IMG/VR virus record: IMGVR_UViG_3300009448_000011
Coordinates: 41,688-105,687 of that record
DNA length: 64,000 nt
Strand: one strand, 5' to 3'
DNA from: a virus
Part shown: positions 59,714 through 64,000 of the stretch, piece after piece
How the letters are laid out: each line of letters opens with the position of its first letter
Position numbering within the stretch: position 1 is the stretch's first letter
Notes under the pieces: model-generated
What the model was told of the DNA's origin: nothing
The model's database searches: none
What the model saw: only the letters and a program-made list of their open reading frames with translations
Program-made: the position numbers and the translations under genes

Positions 59714-60258
59714 TGTTTAAATTTAGAAATATTTATTATTTTTTTAAAAGTAGAAGAACTTGCTTTAAGAGTACGAATCAAGACATACATTACAAAATGT
59801 TTAATATTTTGTACAGAACGACCTTGTTTGTTCCAAAAAGGAATAGAGTGCAATTTACGAAGAACGCCCATGCCTTTAAAAGAGGAACGAAAAGTTTTAA
59901 TATACTTACACAATCTACGTTGTAATGTAGAGATTTCGGTATGAAGAAGGCGAGGAATATAGACCAAGTTAGAGGAAGAATTATCCAAAGTATTGCCATT
60001 CAAGTGATGAATTTCGACTTCAGAGCTATCACAAACAAAGCCACGTTTAAGGGCATGAACACCGCCACAATGAAAGAAGGCAACAATTTGGTGGTAATAG
60101 ACCAAGTAGCCATTATTTTTAATATTAAAAGAAAAAAAGCCAGAAGAAAGCAACCAAGATTTAAGAGGTAAATTTTGTTTTAAATTAAGGTTAAAGGCCT
60201 TATAGCGTTGGGGCCATTTACCAATTAAAGAAGAGTGAAAAGAGTGTAATTCTTGCAT
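59638..60258 (-). CDS. HNH endonuclease
   Basis: Start placed at the ATG at 60256-60258 (MQELHSFHSS, 206 aa); an upstream ATG would begin inside a direct repeat. VEIHHLNGNTLDNSSSNLVYI is the HNH motif, preceded by GYLVYYHQIVAFFHCG. It is clearly related in layout to the HNH protein at 13.9-14.5 kb. Likely a free-standing homing endonuclease. Confidence 0.8.
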   Translation of the reverse strand: MQELHSFHSSLIGKWPQRYKAFNLNLKQNLPLKSWLLSSGFFSFNIKNNGYLVYYHQIVAFFHCGGVHALKRGFVCDSSEVEIHHLNGNTLDNSSSNLVYIPRLLHTEISTLQRRLCKYIKTFRSSFKGMGVLRKLHSIPFWNKQGRSVQNIKHFVMYVLIRTLKASSSTFKKIINISKFKQWLKKTSNSLDTFFPLYHHPITWLI

Positions 60259-60752
60259 TATTATACAATTAGGAGATAGGAAAAAGAGGAGGAAAAAAAA
60301 GCATCTATTGCCTTTGACACAAAATGCTACCATTTAACAGATGATTTAATTTAGGGAGAGGATTAGACAAAAGAAAACACCTGTTGCCTTTGACACAAAA
60401 TGCTACCATTTAACAGATGTTTTAATTTAATTTACCCATACTTATTTTTGACACAAGTGTGAGCAAAGCCTCAATATTTTTTTACTAACCGGGAAAAGAT
60501 TAACGTCTGGTGTAAGTAAGAGTACTTATCTTTATTTTATACTTTTAAGTAATTGAGCCAAGGGAACAAAAACAAAATGAAAGACCAACGGGTTAGGCCG
60601 GATTTGTATCCCCCTCGTGTTAAAAATCTTAGAACGAATCTAGATTTAGAGTAGGGCCACCACTTAACTAATAATCAAGTTAAGATTCGTCAACCGACAT
60701 AAATATATAATAACACAAAGAAATTAAAAAAGCAAAGAAGAATAATTTATGT
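60259..60752. other. Non-coding region with repeats and stems
   Basis: About 490 nt without a credible gene. It holds a 36-bp direct repeat pair, a third partial TTTGACACAA match near 60448, and GC-richer stretches with short inverted repeats at 60590-60700 (for example TTAACTTGATTATTAGTTAA on the minus strand). It precedes the HNH gene, as a similar-sized structured stretch precedes the other HNH gene. No tRNA or clear intron core found. Confidence 0.45.
60308..60419. repeat. 36-bp direct repeat pair with 40-bp spacing
   Basis: Perfect 36-bp copies at 60308-60343 and 60384-60419, starting TTGCCTTTGACACAAAATGC. Similarity continues imperfectly for some 10 bp beyond. Only two copies and no internal dyad. 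Confidence 0.92.
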
Positions 60753-61217
60753 TTAAGGAAGAATATAGATGGGATCAAAATAAGTAACAAAAGAAGAAAA
60801 CTCTAAAATATCGGATGGAGACATACGAACACAACCGCCCAAACTTTCTTGTTGAGAAAGGGAAATAGAAGGAGTAGGAGTTTGATGAAAGCCAATATGA
60901 ATACCTTGTGTAGTAGTAAGAATACCGATCCAAATAGGACCTAGAGGATGAGAATTTTTTTCAAATATTTGTTTAGTAAAAGGATTTTGCCATGTAAAGC
61001 CGTGAGTATACTTAGTTAAAACAAAAAAAGGACCACCAAGAGGAGTAGGATGAGTTTTATTTCCTGTAGCTACAGGCCAACATTTATCAGCTTTAGTACT
61101 ACAGACTACTTTTGAAGTTAAATGTAAATAGATAGAGTTAATGTTTTGATTTTGAGCAGAGGCAGGAGAAACATAAAGGGGTAAAAGAAGAAGAAGTAAA
61201 ATAAATAATTTTTTCAT
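60753..61217 (-). CDS. Secreted L,D-transpeptidase-like (YkuD) protein
   Basis: 154 aa with a signal peptide (MKKLFILLLLLLPLYVSPASA). GIHIGFHQT...SLGGCVRMSPSDI matches the YkuD motif HxxxxxxxSxGCxRM with catalytic Cys. These enzymes make or break 3-3 peptidoglycan cross-links in the periplasm. In a phage it could modify host wall during infection. Confidence 0.85.
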   Translation of the reverse strand: MKKLFILLLLLLPLYVSPASAQNQNINSIYLHLTSKVVCSTKADKCWPVATGNKTHPTPLGGPFFVLTKYTHGFTWQNPFTKQIFEKNSHPLGPIWIGILTTTQGIHIGFHQTPTPSISLSQQESLGGCVRMSPSDILEFSSFVTYFDPIYILP

Positions 61218-61271
61218 TTAAGGTTAAGTTTAAGATTTAAACTTGAGGTGTGGAGTATGTGACAAGAGGAG

Positions 61272-61940
61272 TTAAAAACCAGCAGGAACTACAGAAGGTA
61301 CATCTAATTTTGCAGCTAATTGTGAAAGCATTAAACGTAATTCAGCATTATCTTTACGTAATTGATCAAGTTCTAAATTAGTAGGAGGAACAACAAGAGG
61401 AGGAGAAATAGGAGGAGAAATACGGGGAACAATATCGGATTTACAATTTTTAAGTAAAAGAAGAGAACCACTATGATTAATTATATTGTAGTTTTCTTTA
61501 TCGACATTTGCACATACAGAAGCATAAGTTTGTTCAAAAGCCAATAAATCACTTTTAACTTGTGTATCCAAAGCACTTTTAACTAATTTTCTAGAAGCAC
61601 CACCTAAGGGAACATTTAGACCTAAAACTACTTGATATTCGCTATTAGAATCACCATATTTAGAGCCAACAAAATTCAAATTTAGAGTTGTTTCAGGAAT
61701 TTTAAAAGAATTATATTCAAGTCTATTACTATTATTATTAACTTGAATATTTTGAAGACTGCTACTTTGGCTACTACTAGAATCTGCGCTAGAATCTGCA
61801 TCAGATTTAGTAGATTGATTTTGGTTTAATTTACCAATATTAGTAGTATTATCTTGATTTTGATTTTGATTTTGATTTTGTTGTTGTACTGGAGTAGTAA
61901 TAACAACAGGGGGAGTAGAAGGTGGAACAGGAATAGTCAT
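61272..61940 (-). CDS. Low-complexity hypothetical protein
   Basis: 222 aa. Pro/Thr/Gln/Asn-rich start (QNQNQNQNQDN), Ser-rich segment, a folded middle (TTLNLNFVGSKYGDSNSEYQVVLGLNVPLGGAS) with two Cys, and a C-terminal coiled coil (LELDQLRKDNAELRLMLSQLAAKL). The middle resembles short outer-membrane strands. Unknown; perhaps surface-associated. Confidence 0.5.
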   Translation of the reverse strand: MTIPVPPSTPPVVITTPVQQQNQNQNQNQDNTTNIGKLNQNQSTKSDADSSADSSSSQSSSLQNIQVNNNSNRLEYNSFKIPETTLNLNFVGSKYGDSNSEYQVVLGLNVPLGGASRKLVKSALDTQVKSDLLAFEQTYASVCANVDKENYNIINHSGSLLLLKNCKSDIVPRISPPISPPLVVPPTNLELDQLRKDNAELRLMLSQLAAKLDVPSVVPAGF

Positions 61941-61956
61941 ATTTTTAAATTAATGG

Positions 61957-62328
61957 TTAAAATTCTAGATCAGCAGCAACAAAGCCTTTATAAGTAAAGT
62001 ATTTATTTAAATTACAAATAGGAGCTGTTAAAAATTGGCGTATTCGAATATTAATAAGCTTATCAGTAATAATAGAGTGACCTAAATCAAAATAATTATC
62101 ATCGTCATCTTTTGTTAAAGATAACAATTTAACTTTACTAGCAGCAACAAGGCTAAAATATTCATGAGGAATCATGACGTCTGTGGAAAATTTATAAAGC
62201 CAAGGACTATGAGGATTATTAGGTAAACAATATTTATTTTGAGAAAAAGGTCTAGAATTATAGACTAAACCATCTTTTACATATATTGTAGTCAAAAAAC
62301 AATTAACTCGTTGCATAATAAATATCAT
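61957..62328 (-). CDS. Hypothetical protein
   Basis: 123 aa, beta-rich (FDLGHSIITDKLINIRIRQF), overlapping the upstream gene by 26 nt. Unknown function. Confidence 0.5.
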   Translation of the reverse strand: MIFIMQRVNCFLTTIYVKDGLVYNSRPFSQNKYCLPNNPHSPWLYKFSTDVMIPHEYFSLVAASKVKLLSLTKDDDDNYFDLGHSIITDKLINIRIRQFLTAPICNLNKYFTYKGFVAADLEF

Positions 62329-62692
62329 TTAAGAGATGTATAACATAAGATTTTATTAAAGGGTCTTGAAGACCCCTATCATTACAAAATTTCTTATCTT
62401 CATTGAGTAGATATAGAATTAATTGTTCAAAGAAAGAAAAATAGTGATCAAAAAAAGAACAATTAATTTGATTACCCAAAACAAGTAGTTCCAAATAATC
62501 CAAGAAAAAAATCTGCAATAAATTAGTTTTAGAAACTAATTCTTTATAGGAATTTAAAACATTATCATTATTATGAGAGTTTTTATTGAGAAATAGAGGA
62601 GCCCGGCTTAATAAGGATAAAATTTCAGGACTGCGCCCGCCATAATATCGTAATTGTAATTCTCGTATATTACCAAGTAATTCAGTGTACAT
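62303..62692 (-). CDS. Hypothetical helical protein
   Basis: 129 aa, Leu-rich helices (LLQIFFLDYLELLVLGNQ). Overlaps neighbours on both sides (26 and 11 nt). Unknown function. Confidence 0.5.
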   Translation of the reverse strand: MYTELLGNIRELQLRYYGGRSPEILSLLSRAPLFLNKNSHNNDNVLNSYKELVSKTNLLQIFFLDYLELLVLGNQINCSFFDHYFSFFEQLILYLLNEDKKFCNDRGLQDPLIKSYVIHLLNDIYYATS

Positions 62693-62981
62693 TATTTGTT
62701 AAATTAAAGAAAAGCTGAGCTTGTTTTTCTTCGTGTCGAGCCGCTCTTAATTTAAGCTTACGGGTACTAAATTCTTTAGCAATTTTAAGATAAACTTGAT
62801 TTTCTGGTAAATTCTGCCATTCTAATAAAGAAATTTCAGTATCAGGGGTTAAAGCTTGTAATCGTTTAATTTCGGCAAGAACGGTAAGACTTTGCAACAA
62901 AGGAGATTTAACAGTGTGACTAACAAAGTCACACAATTCTTTTAATTCTTTTTTAGATAAAATTGGTTTATGAATTTCCAT
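62682..62981 (-). CDS. Hypothetical helical protein
   Basis: 99 aa, Lys/Leu/Glu-rich with likely coiled-coil character (KELKELCDFVSHTVK, LKLRAARHEEKQAQLFF). Unknown function. Confidence 0.5.
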   Translation of the reverse strand: MEIHKPILSKKELKELCDFVSHTVKSPLLQSLTVLAEIKRLQALTPDTEISLLEWQNLPENQVYLKIAKEFSTRKLKLRAARHEEKQAQLFFNLTNNVH

Positions 62982-62982
62982 A

Positions 62983-63069
62983 TTAATTGACTTTTAAAAA
63001 TTGATAAAAAATAGTTGCAAGTAAAACAAGTAAGTTTAAGATAAGGCTAGTATACACAAAATCTTCCAT
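62983..63069 (-). CDS. Very small single-span membrane protein
   Basis: 28 codons (MEDFVYTSLILNLLVLLATI...), an almost complete transmembrane helix, one nt upstream of the next start and 1 nt after the preceding stop region. Tight packing on the same strand supports translation; function unknown. Confidence 0.35.
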   Translation of the reverse strand: MEDFVYTSLILNLLVLLATIFYQFLKVN

Positions 63070-63070
63070 A

Positions 63071-63286
63071 TTAATTTTCTATTAAGGATTGTAGTTTTAA
63101 ATATTTTTGATACTGAAGTTCGTCTTGAGTAGTCCACACAATGCCAGGCACTTGATTATTTCTAATTGCGAGCATAGCTTCTTCCCCATTTTCAAATAGT
63201 GTTAATTTTTTATTTGGGGGTACAAAGCCTTCTGCAGTGAGATAATTAATATCTTTTTTCAACTGTTCGTATTTTTCTTTATTCAT
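63071..63286 (-). CDS. Small hypothetical protein
   Basis: 71 aa, charged (KLTLFENGEEAMLAIRNNQVPGIVW). Four nt from the upstream stop. Unknown function. Confidence 0.5.
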   Translation of the reverse strand: MNKEKYEQLKKDINYLTAEGFVPPNKKLTLFENGEEAMLAIRNNQVPGIVWTTQDELQYQKYLKLQSLIEN

Positions 63287-63290
63287 ATTT

Positions 63291-63650
63291 TTAAATGTAA
63301 TGAAAATGTTTTAAATTTGTTTTAGAAATTAATACAGATTCTTGATTAAAATGTTGTTTAAAAAGAGAACCTAATTGTAACAAAGTAAAATAATCAGCTT
63401 CATTAGAAGAAATAGAAGAAATAATTAAACTATTTTCCAAAAAAGTTGTTTTATTTAGAGAGGTATAAACCCCTTTAGCATTAACAATAGTAACGTTAAT
63501 TTCACTTTTTTCAGCAAAATCCAATATATAATTAAGTACTTCGTGCTCAGAATAAGTGAAATAATTTTCAGATTGAAGGCCAACATACAAGTCAACTTTA
63601 AACATAGTCAGTTCAATGGCGCAACAAAAGATTTTTTCTAAGCGCATCAT
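63291..63650 (-). CDS. Hypothetical protein
   Basis: 119 aa, alpha/beta (INVTIVNAKGVYTSLNKTT). A later start at residue 17 (MFKVDLYVGL) would avoid the 38-nt overlap with the upstream ORF. Unknown function. Confidence 0.5.
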   Translation of the reverse strand: MMRLEKIFCCAIELTMFKVDLYVGLQSENYFTYSEHEVLNYILDFAEKSEINVTIVNAKGVYTSLNKTTFLENSLIISSISSNEADYFTLLQLGSLFKQHFNQESVLISKTNLKHFHYI

Positions 63651-63834
63651 TTTGCAAAGAATTAATCAAGATAAGAACTTGCCAGTCAAATAGTAAAGGA
63701 TTTTTGATAGGGGGGCTAGATGTTAAACAATATCCCCAAGATTCATTATTTACAAAAATATGAGGGTATAACACATATTTTTTGTTTTTTGGACAAATTA
63801 ATTTCATATTTTTATTTAAATATAAGAAAAACAT
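63613..63834 (-). CDS. Small hypothetical protein
   Basis: 73 aa, likely starting at residue 11 (MKLICPKNKKYVLYPHIFVN). Overlaps the next gene. Unknown function. Confidence 0.45.
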   Translation of the reverse strand: MFFLYLNKNMKLICPKNKKYVLYPHIFVNNESWGYCLTSSPPIKNPLLFDWQVLILINSLQNDALRKNLLLRH

Positions 63835-63878
63835 ATAACTGCTATAATTTTTTAATTAAAACAGTTATATGTTTTTAA
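63816..63878 (-). terminator. Terminator of the gene running off the right edge
   Basis: Thirteen-bp stem AAACATATAACTG/CAGTTATATGTTT with a loop of about 20 nt and a TTCTTAT tail on the minus strand, 40 nt past a stop at 63918. Confidence 0.65.
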
Positions 63879-63917
63879 ATAGTGCAAAAAGAGTATTAAA
63901 AAATATATTTATATATA

Positions 63918-64000
63918 TTAAAAACGGTTACCAACTTCATGAGTAAAGTTGAGGCCAGTGAAATTAAAACCAGATTCTGTAGTAATTGTTGCATTTTCAG
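63918..64000 (-). CDS. 3' end of a possible outer-membrane beta-barrel protein (partial)
   Basis: The frame enters from the right edge and ends NFTGLNFTHEVGNRF-stop. Alternating hydrophobic residues and a terminal Phe match the last strand of outer-membrane barrels, as in the SLH-OMP at 57.9-58.7 kb. Only 26 codons are visible. Confidence 0.5.
   Translation of the reverse strand, partial: ENATITTESGFNFTGLNFTHEVGNRF

Noticed and set aside
60590-60665. tRNA-like stretch ending GGGCCACCA on the plus strand
   Set aside because: The acceptor halves pair for only four positions and no proper T-loop or anticodon arm can be drawn.

Overview
The window looks like part of a large, AT-rich tailed double-stranded DNA phage that infects a cyanobacterium. 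Phage identity rests on a T4/T7-like replication and nucleotide set (family A polymerase, sliding clamp, clamp loader, RecA-like recombinase, UvsW-like helicase, Pif1/Dda-like helicase, DNA ligase, NrdA/NrdB, ThyA, DHFR, dNMP kinase, dUTPases), an rIIA-like ATPase, PhoH, a tail fibre with a collar domain plus a tail assembly chaperone, and a GH24 endolysin. A cyanobacterial host is suggested by a CpcS/CpeS-like bilin lyase relative, an SLH-domain outer-membrane beta-barrel protein and a much more GC-rich IS200/IS605-type TnpB gene. These are sequence-pattern calls; no database search was run.

Layout (nearly everything on the minus strand). 1-16 kb: helicase with an intein, C39-like peptidase, PD-(D/E)XK protein, dNMP kinase, a possible divergent polymerase, nucleoside deoxyribosyltransferase-like protein, CpcS-like protein, UvsW-like helicase, a likely ssDNA-binding protein, clamp loader, uracil-DNA glycosylase, dUTPase-like protein, HNH endonuclease and beta clamp. 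16-25 kb: a mobile-element-rich stretch with a free-standing two-ORF nuclease cassette, a TnpB element, and a family A DNA polymerase gene broken by a gene insertion and two group I introns, each intron carrying the cassette antisense. 25-38 kb: recA-like, resolvase-like, DHFR, ThyA, PhoH(+), tail fibre(+), rIIA-like, and a VWA/metallopeptidase protein with an intein. 38-47 kb: its MoxR AAA+ partner split by a third cassette-bearing group I intron, DNA ligase, NrdA (intein plus internal glutaredoxin) and NrdB. 47-64 kb: many small unknown genes, with metallophosphoesterase, Glu-racemase-like protein, J-domain protein, patatin, lysozyme, SLH-OMP, all-alpha dUTPase, a second HNH, and an L,D-transpeptidase.

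The most unusual object is a four-copy cassette (about 16.1-17.1, 20.6-21.6, 22.3-23.3 and 39.8-40.8 kb). Each copy has its own consensus sigma-70 promoter. It encodes ORF A, whose N-terminal region carries a J-domain-like HPD motif, and ORF B, a PD-(D/E)XK-like nuclease. B starts inside A and lies in the same +1 frame in all four copies, with about 330-400 nt of overlap. Three copies sit antisense inside group I introns at the most conserved codons of polA and moxR, and one is free-standing. This looks like a homing endonuclease system in which two proteins are encoded by overlapping frames (or fused by frameshifting).

The window also holds three inteins, in a helicase P-loop, in a metallopeptidase/VWA protein, and at the radical cysteine of NrdA. 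The helicase intein shows the hallmarks of class 3. Core DNA-metabolism genes are therefore heavily colonised by homing elements.
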